The position numbers were made by a program, and so were the translations under genes. 64,000 nt of DNA from Rhodospirillaceae bacterium. GTDB lineage: Bacteria > Pseudomonadota > Alphaproteobacteria > Rhodospirillales > Casp-alpha2. The notes under the pieces are model-generated. The model saw nothing but the letters and a program-made list of their open reading frames with translations, was not told the DNA's origin and did not search any database. Positions 1-8,316 of the stretch are shown piece after piece; positions within the stretch are counted from its first letter, which is position 1; each line of letters starts with the position of its first letter. The stretch spans positions 1-64,000 of the forward strand of contig NZRL01000132.1 in NCBI GenBank assembly GCA_002696205.1, written 5' to 3'.

Positions 1-1
1 C

Positions 2-577
2 CCAGCCCCCCCCGCCGCCCCGGCGACCGACAAGACCATGCAGAACGGGCCGAAGGAATTGGCCTACGGCCTGCGGTTTCTCAAGGAACGCATGTATCCC
101 CGCGCCATCGCCCATCTGACGGCGGCGATTCGGACGCGGTCGCTGGAACCCAAATTGCTGTCCGACGCCCATTACTTCCGGGGCCGCGCCCTGACCCGGA
201 CGCAACGCCCGGGACTGGCGCTGGACGATTTCACCCGCGCGGTCACCTATTGGCCGGAAAACGTCAAGGCGCTGCGCGTGCGCTGCCGTCAACTGACCCT
301 GATGAAGGAATTCGACAAGGCGCAAGAGGACTGCGACCAGGCGGTCCTGCTGGCGCCGGAGGATTGGCGCGGCTGGTTCACACGCGGCCTTCTGCGCAAG
401 GAGACGAAGCAACGCGACCTCGCGGAAACCGATTTCTCGGCCGCTCAGATGCGTATGCCCGACGGCATGGAAACATTTCCCGCCGTCGCCCGCCAATTGC
501 GCGAATTCGATCTTCTGGAAGACCCCGACGCCTGGCGAAACGACCCCAACGCCCAGCCGCAGTGGACCGAGGACTGA
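2..577 (+). CDS. TPR-repeat protein, 5' end outside window
   Basis: Frame is open to the window edge (PAPPAAPATDKTMQNG...); helical repeats ending in PEDW/PENV-type TPR turns. Confidence 0.7.
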   Translation, partial: PAPPAAPATDKTMQNGPKELAYGLRFLKERMYPRAIAHLTAAIRTRSLEPKLLSDAHYFRGRALTRTQRPGLALDDFTRAVTYWPENVKALRVRCRQLTLMKEFDKAQEDCDQAVLLAPEDWRGWFTRGLLRKETKQRDLAETDFSAAQMRMPDGMETFPAVARQLREFDLLEDPDAWRNDPNAQPQWTED

Positions 578-696
578 GCCTTCGCCCGGCACCGCAATCG
601 CCCGCTTTCCTTCCCCCGCCCAATCCGCTACACCGGGCCCCGCCCGATCGTTTCACGATCCCTTCTCCGAAGACTCCAGGAGCCGACGACACGACC

Positions 697-1164
697 ATGG
701 ACGCACTCTATTTCGAGGACTTCACCCCCGGCCGCAGGTTCAAAACCCGCGGCATGACCCTGACCGAGGCCCAGATCATGGACTTCGCCTGGCAGTGGGA
801 CCCGCAGCCGTTCCATGTCGATGCCGAAGCCGCCGCCGCCAGCCCCTTCGGCGGCATTATCGGATCGGGCTTTCAGACCCTGCTGGTCGCCTTTCGCCTG
901 TGGTTCCAGGAAAACATCATGAACGAAGCCTCCATGGGCTCGCCGGGCCTGGACGAAGTCCGTTGGCTCAAACCGGTGCGCCCGGGCGATACCCTGCATG
1001 TCGAGGCCGAAGTCATGGAATCCCGGGCCTCCGATTCCAAGCCCGACCGCGGGTATTCGAAGATCAAATACGCCGTCGTCAATCAGCAGGGCGAAACGGT
1101 CATGACCTTCCTCGCCAATCACATCTTCGCCCGTCATCCCGCCGGCGACGACCGGCGGATTTAA
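697..1164 (+). CDS. MaoC-family dehydratase (hot-dog fold)
   Basis: MDALYFEDFTPGRRFKTRGMTLTEAQIMDFAWQWDPQPFHVDAEAA...; internal ATG of the 250..1164 ORF; D-P-Q-P-x-H-x-D motif. Confidence 0.88.
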   Translation: MDALYFEDFTPGRRFKTRGMTLTEAQIMDFAWQWDPQPFHVDAEAAAASPFGGIIGSGFQTLLVAFRLWFQENIMNEASMGSPGLDEVRWLKPVRPGDTLHVEAEVMESRASDSKPDRGYSKIKYAVVNQQGETVMTFLANHIFARHPAGDDRRI

Positions 1165-1241
1165 CCCGGCCCTGACCGACGCGAAAAACCATCCGCAAGC
1201 GACAATTGAACTTTCCTGCTTGAGACGCCATCATCCGACCC

Positions 1242-2096
1242 ATGGAAAAAATATCCGAGAACAAATCCTTCGGCGGCCTGCAAACGGTCTGGGAACATCA
1301 ATCCGACATCTGCAGCTGCCCCATGCGGTTCGCGGTCTATACCCCGCCGGCCCTGGCCGACGGTTCCGCCGACAAGCCGGTGCCGGTGCTGTGGTGGTTG
1401 TCCGGCCTGACCTGCACGGAAGAGAATTTCACCGTCAAATCCGGGTTCCAGCGGTATGCCGCCGAACACGGCCTGATGGTGGTGGCCCCCGACACCAGCC
1501 CGCGCGGCACGGACCTTCCCGGTGAGCATGACGCCTACGATTTCGGCTCGGGCGCCGGATTCTACGTCAACGCCACGCAATCGCCCTGGCTTGAGCACTA
1601 CAACATGTACAGCTACGTGACCGAGGAACTGCCCGACGTCGTGTTCAACGGCATCGGCGGCGGCGACCGCGAACGGCAGGGCATCTTCGGCCATTCCATG
1701 GGCGGGCACGGGGCGCTGGTCATCGCGCTGCGCGAACGCCGGGCCTTCAAATCGTTGAGCGCCTTCTCCCCCATCGTCGCGCCGTCCGGCGTGCCCTGGG
1801 GGGAAAAGGCGTTTTCCGGATACCTCGGCGACAACGTCGACGCGTGGAAGGAATTCGACGCCACGGAACTGGTTAAATCCGGCCATTATTTCGCCGGCGA
1901 TATCCTGATCGATCAGGGCACCGCCGACCAATTCCTGGACGAACAGTTGAAACCGCATCTGTTCGAGGCGGCCTGCAAGGAAGTCGATCAGCCCTGCACG
2001 ATCCGCATGCAGGACGGCTACGACCATTCCTATTTCTTCATCGCCAGCTTCATGGCCGACCACATGGCGCATCACGCCAAGGCGCTGAACGGCTAA
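1242..2096 (+). CDS. fghA: S-formylglutathione hydrolase
   Basis: WWLSGLTCTEENF, GHSMGGHGAL nucleophile elbow, DHSYFFI C-terminus. Confidence 0.93.
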   Translation: MEKISENKSFGGLQTVWEHQSDICSCPMRFAVYTPPALADGSADKPVPVLWWLSGLTCTEENFTVKSGFQRYAAEHGLMVVAPDTSPRGTDLPGEHDAYDFGSGAGFYVNATQSPWLEHYNMYSYVTEELPDVVFNGIGGGDRERQGIFGHSMGGHGALVIALRERRAFKSLSAFSPIVAPSGVPWGEKAFSGYLGDNVDAWKEFDATELVKSGHYFAGDILIDQGTADQFLDEQLKPHLFEAACKEVDQPCTIRMQDGYDHSYFFIASFMADHMAHHAKALNG

Positions 2097-2139
2097 GCGC
2101 GCCGGCACTCCTTGCCTTTCGTAAAGACGCCCGATTTCC

Positions 2140-2170
2140 AAAGAAAAAGGCCGGCCCAACCGGACCGGCC
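2140..2170 (-). terminator. Rho-independent terminator
   Basis: Minus strand GGCCGG-TCCGGTTGGG-CCGGCC followed by TTTTTCTTT. Confidence 0.6.
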
Positions 2171-2325
2171 CGAGTTCAGGGAGGAGGGAAGCCGTGGACC
2201 GGGCGCTTCGGCCCGATCATTTGGCTGTGGTCGTCTGGCGGATGGCGCGAAAATGAGGTTCCGTCGCCTAAGCTGTTGTCCCAGCAGCTGAATCCGCAGA
2301 CGCCACACGTAAAACCTACCACCCC
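2141..2325 (-). ncRNA. Candidate structured small RNA (boundaries approximate)
   Basis: 15-bp stem with two 1-nt bulges (2226-2242 with 2293-2307) enclosing two sub-hairpins; a second hairpin GATCGGGC/GCCCGGTC; single-stranded CCCTCCTCCC; GC-rich hairpin then TTTTTCTTT on the minus strand. Confidence 0.45.
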
Positions 2326-2400
2326 CACAACCAAAAACAAGATGACCAAAAGTCATATAACCGTAGGTAATAGGTTGCGGTTTTTCACCCAGAACACGAA

Positions 2401-2418
2401 CCCGCGGAATTCCGCGGG
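2401..2418 (-). terminator. Perfect 18-bp palindrome CCCGCGGAATTCCGCGGG downstream of tRNA-Gly; possible terminator or 3' processing hairpin
   Basis: Exact palindrome read directly; only a short T run follows. Confidence 0.4.
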
Positions 2419-2456
2419 AAAGTGAACCGTTCGGCCATCCGTCGCATTTTGAAAGG

Positions 2457-2530
2457 TGGAGCGGGTAGCGGGAATCGAACCCGCACGTCCAGCTTGGGAA
2501 GCTGGCAGGCTACCACTACATCATACCCGC
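2457..2530 (-). tRNA. tRNA-Gly(CCC), CCA encoded
   Basis: Reverse complement GCGGGTATGATGTAGTGGTAGCCTGCCAGCTTCCCAAGCTGGACGTGCGGGTTCGATTCCCGCTACCCGCTCCA folds as cloverleaf; loop TTCCCAA. Confidence 0.95.
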
Positions 2531-2700
2531 CTGGCCCCGCTCTATAGGTCATTGGCCGGGCGGACGCAAGACGGCCCGATACGGCAAACCACACGGACGC
2601 CTCACAAAAATGTTTATGGCCCGTGCGGCGGCACCTCGGCTAAAGGTCATGCTTGGATGTTTTCGACACACCGGCCCCGCCACCGCAGGAAGGACACCCC

Positions 2701-3660
2701 ATGCAAGAGGTGACGACAGCTGATCCCGTTGGGCTCGATCCCCGCAAATTCCGCGACCCGGCGACGACCGCCAAGGGCGAGGTCCGCGCCGTGGTGCCGT
2801 TGGACGGCCTGTCGACGCTTTGGATCAACACGGGATCTCTCTGCAACATCGAATGCGCCGGCTGTTACATCGAGAGCAGCCCGAAAAACGACCGCCTGGC
2901 CTATATCTCCCGCGCCGAAGTCGCCGCCTTCCTGGACGAGATCGAACGGGATCACCTGGGCACGCAGGAGATCGGTTTCACCGGCGGCGAGCCCTTCATG
3001 AACAAGGATATGGCCGTGATGGCGGGCGATGCATTGGCGCGCGGGTTTCGCGTGCTGATCCTGAGCAACGCCATGAAACCCCTGTGGCACAACCGGGCGG
3101 CCATTGCCGATTTGCGCGCCCGCCACGGCGACGCCCTGGCGATTCGCGTCTCCGTCGATCATTTCACCCCGGAAGGGCATGAAGCGATCCGGGGCAAGGA
3201 CACCTGGGCCCCGATGATCCGGGGTTTGGCCTGGCTCGCCCGTGAAGGGGTCAACCTTTCCGTCGCCGCCCGCCAACCGATCGGCGAGAGCGAGACCCAG
3301 ACCCGGGCCGGGTTCAAAGCCCTGTTCTCCGCCGAAGGCATCGACCTGGACGCCGCCTCCGCGACCGACCTGGTGATTTTCCCGGACATGGACGCGGCCC
3401 GAGACGTGCCGGAAATCACCGAGGCCTGCTGGGGCATCCTGGGCATCGATCCGGGGGCGATGATGTGCGCGTCGTCGCGCATGGTGGTCAAGCGCAAGGA
3501 TGCGGCCGCCCCCGTGGTTCTGCCCTGCACGCTTCTGCCTTACGACCCGCAATTCGAAATGGGGCCCACGCTCGGCGATGCCGGCGGGCCGGTCGCCCTC
3601 AACCATCCCCATTGCGCCACCTTCTGCGTGCTCGGCGGCGCCAGTTGTTCCGGAGGCTGA
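2701..3660 (+). CDS. Radical SAM protein with Cys-rich C-terminus
   Basis: CNIECAGC (CX3CX2C), GFTGGEPF, C-terminal CATFCVLGGASCSGG; start 2701 preferred for AGGAAGGA upstream. Confidence 0.88.
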   Translation: MQEVTTADPVGLDPRKFRDPATTAKGEVRAVVPLDGLSTLWINTGSLCNIECAGCYIESSPKNDRLAYISRAEVAAFLDEIERDHLGTQEIGFTGGEPFMNKDMAVMAGDALARGFRVLILSNAMKPLWHNRAAIADLRARHGDALAIRVSVDHFTPEGHEAIRGKDTWAPMIRGLAWLAREGVNLSVAARQPIGESETQTRAGFKALFSAEGIDLDAASATDLVIFPDMDAARDVPEITEACWGILGIDPGAMMCASSRMVVKRKDAAAPVVLPCTLLPYDPQFEMGPTLGDAGGPVALNHPHCATFCVLGGASCSGG

Positions 3661-3665
3661 CCCCC

Positions 3666-4574
3666 ATGACCCCATCCATCGACATCGGCCACATCGCCCG
3701 CCCACGCCTGGACCTGGGGCCGCTCGACGGCCCGGTGCTGCTGTTCGGCGGCCCCTACAGCAATCTTCAGGCGACCGAGGCCCTGCGTGCCGAGGCGGAA
3801 CGCCTGGGCATCCCCCCGTCGCATGTGATCTGCACCGGCGACGTCGTCGCCTATTGCGGCGACCCGGACGCGACCATCGACGCAATCCGCGACTGGGGTT
3901 GCGCCGTCGCCATGGGCAATTGCGAAGAGGCCTTGGGCGAAGGCGGCGAGGACTGCCGCTGCGGCTTCGAGAAGGGATCGCAATGCGATCTTTTGTCCGT
4001 GCGCTGGTTCGCTCATGCTTCGGCCCGGGTTTCGGCGGACCAGAAAGCCTGGATGGCGGCCCTGCCCCACCCCGTGACCTTCGAATTGGCGGGGGCGCGG
4101 GTCGCCGTGGTGCATGGCCATTCCCGGGACATTTCCGAATGGGTCTTCGCCTCGACCCCGGAAGCGAAAAAGCGTGTCGCGCTGGATGACCTGGACGCCG
4201 ACATCGTGGTTGCCGGCCATTCCGGCCTGCCGTTCACCCAGGTCCTGGCCGATGGGCGCATGTGGCACAACCCGGGGGTCATCGGGGTGCCCGCCAACGA
4301 CGGCACGCCACGGGTCTGGTATTCGATCATGGAGCCGGGCGCGAATGGAGTGACCGTGCGCCACCTGGCGCTGGATTACGATTTCGAAGGGGCGCGCGCC
4401 CGCATGATCGCGGAAGACCTGCCCGACGCCTACCGCAAGACCCTGGCCGACGGCCTGTGGCCCAACCTGGACGTTCTGCCGACGGCGGAAAGCGAAGCCA
4501 CCGGCCAGGCGATCGGCGAAACCGCCGTGACTTGGTCAAATCCCTTGCACGCCATGGAACGGCGGGTACAGTAG
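3666..4574 (+). CDS. Metallophosphoesterase-family protein, atypical metal motifs
   Basis: GDVVAYCGDP, GNCEEAL, VVHGHSRD, VVAGHSGLPF in canonical order; DxH motif replaced by GPYSN. Confidence 0.8.
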   Translation: MTPSIDIGHIARPRLDLGPLDGPVLLFGGPYSNLQATEALRAEAERLGIPPSHVICTGDVVAYCGDPDATIDAIRDWGCAVAMGNCEEALGEGGEDCRCGFEKGSQCDLLSVRWFAHASARVSADQKAWMAALPHPVTFELAGARVAVVHGHSRDISEWVFASTPEAKKRVALDDLDADIVVAGHSGLPFTQVLADGRMWHNPGVIGVPANDGTPRVWYSIMEPGANGVTVRHLALDYDFEGARARMIAEDLPDAYRKTLADGLWPNLDVLPTAESEATGQAIGETAVTWSNPLHAMERRVQ

Positions 4575-4582
4575 CGCCCCAA

Positions 4583-5671
4583 ATGGCGCCCTCATCTTCC
4601 CCGGCGGCCTCCGGCGCACCCGGGCCCGCCCCCCTCCTCCACATCGATGCCCGCGCGGATCGGCTGGGCCCGGTTGATCCCGGCCAAAAAATTCTCGGGC
4701 TGACCGTGTTGAAGCGTCTTGTGCTCGCCGCCAAGAAGGGCGGGTTCGGCACCGTGCAGGTCGCGGGGGACGCCGCATTGAAGCCGCTCCTGGACGGCAC
4801 GGACGCCGCCCTGGTCGCGCCGGACACGCCGCCGCCGCCAGGTGCCGCCACCGCCCCGGCGAGCCTCTTGGGAGAGGTCGGATGGCTTGCCGAACTGGCC
4901 GCCCGTCCCGGCGACGTAGAAGAGACCGTGTTTCAGACTCCGCCCCTGGATCTCGCCCATGACCCGGACACCCGCCGGGCGGAACAACGCCTGCTGGGCG
5001 CCCTGGTCAAAGAGACCGACGGATTCATGTCGCGCCGGTTTGCCCGACCACTGTCCCTGCGCCTGTCGCGGATACTGTCCCGGTGCGGCGTGACGCCAAA
5101 TCAAATGACCCTGGTCAGCACCGCGATCGGCGTTTCGGCGGCCCCGTTTTTCCTGTCGCCCAGCCCGCTTATGCAATCCATCGGCGGCTTGCTGTTCGTG
5201 GTGCATTCGGTGGTCGACGGCTGCGACGGGGAACTGGCGCGGTTGAGCTTCCGGGAATCGCGGCTGGGCGGCCTGCTGGATTTCTGGGGAGACAATCTGG
5301 TCCATGTCGCCGTGTTCGCGGCCATGGGCCTGGGATGGGCGATGGCGATCGACGCCGTCTGGCCGCTCTATCTGACGGCCCTCGCCCTGATCGGGACCGG
5401 CGGGTCGGCGGCGGCGGTCTATTGGTTCACCTTGCGTGAAAAGTCCGCCGCGGGGCCGGTCTATACGTCGGTGTCCAGCGGCCCGCCCGACCGCCTGTCG
5501 AAGCAGTTGGACGCCCTGTCGCGGCGGGATTTCATTTACCTGGTCTTCGTCCTGTCCCTGTTCGGGAAGGCGGCCTGGTTCCTTGCCCTCACGGCCGTGG
5601 GGGCACCGGTGTTCCTGATCCTCGTGCTGGTTCTCGCGGCGAAGAAGCGCCGCACTGCACAGACAGCCTAG
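4583..5671 (+). CDS. CDP-alcohol phosphatidyltransferase with an N-terminal extension (DIPPS-like)
   Basis: VVDGCDGELARLSFRESRLGGLLDFWGDN matches D-x2-DG-x2-AR-x8-G-x3-D-x3-D; multiple TM segments. Confidence 0.87.
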   Translation: MAPSSSPAASGAPGPAPLLHIDARADRLGPVDPGQKILGLTVLKRLVLAAKKGGFGTVQVAGDAALKPLLDGTDAALVAPDTPPPPGAATAPASLLGEVGWLAELAARPGDVEETVFQTPPLDLAHDPDTRRAEQRLLGALVKETDGFMSRRFARPLSLRLSRILSRCGVTPNQMTLVSTAIGVSAAPFFLSPSPLMQSIGGLLFVVHSVVDGCDGELARLSFRESRLGGLLDFWGDNLVHVAVFAAMGLGWAMAIDAVWPLYLTALALIGTGGSAAAVYWFTLREKSAAGPVYTSVSSGPPDRLSKQLDALSRRDFIYLVFVLSLFGKAAWFLALTAVGAPVFLILVLVLAAKKRRTAQTA

Positions 5672-7557
5672 GCGATATTCCGCAACGCGCCGCGCAGGCG
5701 GCTTTCGGCAATGGCCAGGGCCTCGGGCGTGTCCACATCGAGCCACCAATTCCCGGTGACGTCGCAGACCGTCGCACGGCCTTCTTTCGCCAATTCCCGA
5801 AGCCCGTCGGCCAGGCCGTGGCGGCCTTCGGCGGCGGCCCGCCGCAGACCGTCGAACAGACCGTCCGTGCAATACATGACGCCCGTGTCGGCGGCATCCC
5901 ACTGGTCCAGTTCCTTGGAAATCTCCGTGATCGCGGCGTCGTTCAGGCGCACCTTCATCACGTCGTCCATGTCGAAGATTTCGGATTTGTCGCGATCGAC
6001 GGCCAGAACCATGCCCCCCGCCGCCGGTGCGTTCCCGGCCAACGTCAATGGCAGGCCCGCATCGTACAGATGATCGCACATGGTCAGGATAAAGGGCTCA
6101 CCGGCAAGCGCCTCGGCGGCGGCCAGGGTGCTGGCGCCGTTGCCTTTTGCCCAATCGTCACCAGCGACGAAGGTCATCGGCGCGATGCCCAGGCGTTGGG
6201 TCAGCGAATTGAAATAACTCCGCACCATGTCGGCCTCATGGCCGAGAGAGACCACGAACCGTTCGATGCCCAGGGAACTCCGAAGCGCCGTCACGATGCG
6301 TTCGCCCAAGGTGATGCCCGCGACGGGAACCAGCGGCTTGGGCAGGCTGGCATTCGGAAACAGGCGCGAGCCCATTCCCGCGGCCAGGATCAGCGCCGTT
6401 TTGGGCGCGGCGGCGGGCACCGACACGTCGGCCGCATGACCATCGCCGGCCTGCGGCGTCGCGGCCTTGGCCGTGCCGCCGGCGATGAAGGCATTGGTCA
6501 ATTCGCGCGCCATGGAATCGCGCATCTGCACGGGCGGGCTTTTCATGTAATAGGCCGAGGGCGCTTCCAACGGGCCGCCGACACCTCTTTCCAGGCCCAG
6601 CTTGGCGCAGCGAATGGCGTCGATCACGACACCGGCACTGTTCGGCGAATCCTGCACCGACAGACGCACTTCCATTTCCATGGGAACGTCGCCGAAGCCG
6701 CGGCCTTCCATGCGGATGAACGCGACCTTGTTGTCGTTCTGCCAGGGCACGTAATCCGACGGCCCGATATGGATGTTGTTGCTGTCGATGGGCACATCCA
6801 ACTGCGACGTCACGGATTGGGTTTTGGATTTCTTCTTCGACTTCAGGCGCGAATGCTGAAGCATGTTGAGGAAATCCGTGTTGCCACCCGTATTCAGCTG
6901 ATAGGTGCGGTCGATGGACACGCCCCGGTCACCGAACAGACGCGTCAGCTGGCGATGAACGATGGTCGCGCCGACCTGGCTTTTGATGTCGTCCCCGACG
7001 ATCGGCACACCGGCCTGACGGAAGCGGTTCGCCCAGTCCGGGTCGGTGGCGATGAACACCGGCACGCAGTTGACCATGGCGACACCCGCGTCCAGACAAG
7101 CCTGGGCGTAATGCTTGACCGCCTGTTCCGAGCCCACAGGCAGATAACAGACGAGAACCTCCGCCCCGGTATCGCGAAGCGCTTGGGCGACGTCTTCCGG
7201 TTCCTGATCGGCGGCGCGGAACGCACGGTCGTCTTCATAATCGCCCATGTGATCGGCGATACCGTCGAGCACCGGGCCCATACGGACCATGACGTCCGAT
7301 ACGGGCAGGGCCCGTTGAAACACCGTCGTGCAATTGGGTTTTTCGAAGATCGCCTTTTCCACGGGCAGGCCGACCTTGCGGCGGTCGATATCGAAGGCGC
7401 AGACGACCTGAATGTCCGTCGCACCCCAGCCGCCGACGTCCGGATGCATCAGCCCCGCGTGTTCGTCGCCGTTACCCCGCCGATAGAATTCCAACCCCTG
7501 GACCAGTGAACTTGCGCAGTTGCCGACCCCTGCGATCGCGATTTTGATTTTGGCCAT
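5668..7557 (-). CDS. Fusion: myo-inositol-1-phosphate synthase + sugar-phosphate nucleotidyltransferase (IPCT-like)
   Basis: N-terminus IAIAGVGNCASSLVQGLEFY...DDIKSQVGATIVHR...LNTGGNTDFLNM (MIPS); C-terminus LILAAGMGSRLFPNASLPKPLVPVAG (nucleotidyltransferase motif). Confidence 0.9.
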   Translation of the reverse strand: MAKIKIAIAGVGNCASSLVQGLEFYRRGNGDEHAGLMHPDVGGWGATDIQVVCAFDIDRRKVGLPVEKAIFEKPNCTTVFQRALPVSDVMVRMGPVLDGIADHMGDYEDDRAFRAADQEPEDVAQALRDTGAEVLVCYLPVGSEQAVKHYAQACLDAGVAMVNCVPVFIATDPDWANRFRQAGVPIVGDDIKSQVGATIVHRQLTRLFGDRGVSIDRTYQLNTGGNTDFLNMLQHSRLKSKKKSKTQSVTSQLDVPIDSNNIHIGPSDYVPWQNDNKVAFIRMEGRGFGDVPMEMEVRLSVQDSPNSAGVVIDAIRCAKLGLERGVGGPLEAPSAYYMKSPPVQMRDSMARELTNAFIAGGTAKAATPQAGDGHAADVSVPAAAPKTALILAAGMGSRLFPNASLPKPLVPVAGITLGERIVTALRSSLGIERFVVSLGHEADMVRSYFNSLTQRLGIAPMTFVAGDDWAKGNGASTLAAAEALAGEPFILTMCDHLYDAGLPLTLAGNAPAAGGMVLAVDRDKSEIFDMDDVMKVRLNDAAITEISKELDQWDAADTGVMYCTDGLFDGLRRAAAEGRHGLADGLRELAKEGRATVCDVTGNWWLDVDTPEALAIAESRLRGALRNIA

Positions 7558-7724
7558 AGTTGTTCGTTTTCACCCTAGGTTTGGTTGGTCCATCGGAGTC
7601 TGCAGGGGGGAGCGGAATACAGACGATTTGCCATGCATATGTAGCACGATTGAAAAAAAATGATTACCCGGAAATGCACACTTGCGCCGCAGGATCAGCC
7701 CTGAGCGGGCATTTCAACGGGCAC

Positions 7725-8198
7725 TTAGTCGAAGCTGACTTCGCAGATTTCGTATCCCTTGGAGCCGCCGGGCGTCGTCACCTCGACGGAATCGTCCACG
7801 GACTTCCCGACCAGGGCGCGGGCCAGCGGCGACGTGATCGAAATCTTGCCCTTTTCCAGGTCGGCCTCGTGTTCGCCGACGATGCGGTAGGTCACTTCCT
7901 TGCCCGTATCGTCGTCAGCCAGCACGACGGTGGCGCCGAAACGCACCGTATCGCCGGTCATGCCCGAGGTATCGATGACCTCGGCCCGGGAAATCACCGC
8001 TTCCAATTCGGCGACGCGGCCTTCGATGAAGCCCTGCTTTTCGCGCGCGGCATCGTATTCGGCGTTCTCCGACAGGTCACCGTGTTCGCGCGCCGTGGCG
8101 ATCGCCTGGATAACGGCGGGACGGTCTTCCGTCTTCAGGCGCTTCAGTTCCTCTTCCAGGGTCTTCAAACCCTCGCGCGTCATGGGGATCTTATCCAT
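7725..8198 (-). CDS. greA: Transcription elongation factor GreA
   Basis: MTREGLKTLEEELKRLKTEDRPAVIQAIATAREHGDLSENAEYDAAREKQGF. Confidence 0.97.
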   Translation of the reverse strand: MDKIPMTREGLKTLEEELKRLKTEDRPAVIQAIATAREHGDLSENAEYDAAREKQGFIEGRVAELEAVISRAEVIDTSGMTGDTVRFGATVVLADDDTGKEVTYRIVGEHEADLEKGKISITSPLARALVGKSVDDSVEVTTPGGSKGYEICEVSFD

Positions 8199-8316
8199 GG
8201 GTCTACTTCCTTAGGTCGTCGGGCCGCTGGCTTGGCGCGCGCAGCCGTCGAAAAACACAAATATTGCGCCGGTCCCGTCCCTGGGGCCGCGCTTCTCCTA
8301 ATCCTGTAGGATTGGT

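Noticed and set aside
2093-2356. 87-aa minus ORF overlapping the candidate ncRNA
   Set aside because: No recognisable domain and sequence better explained by RNA stems; kept only as ncRNA candidate
2456-2713. 85-aa plus ORF
   Set aside because: Begins in the tRNA-Gly complement (VAGIEPARPAWEAGRLPLHHTRLA is a typical false tRNA translation)
5818-7509. 563-aa plus-strand ORF
   Set aside because: Antisense shadow of the MIPS fusion gene
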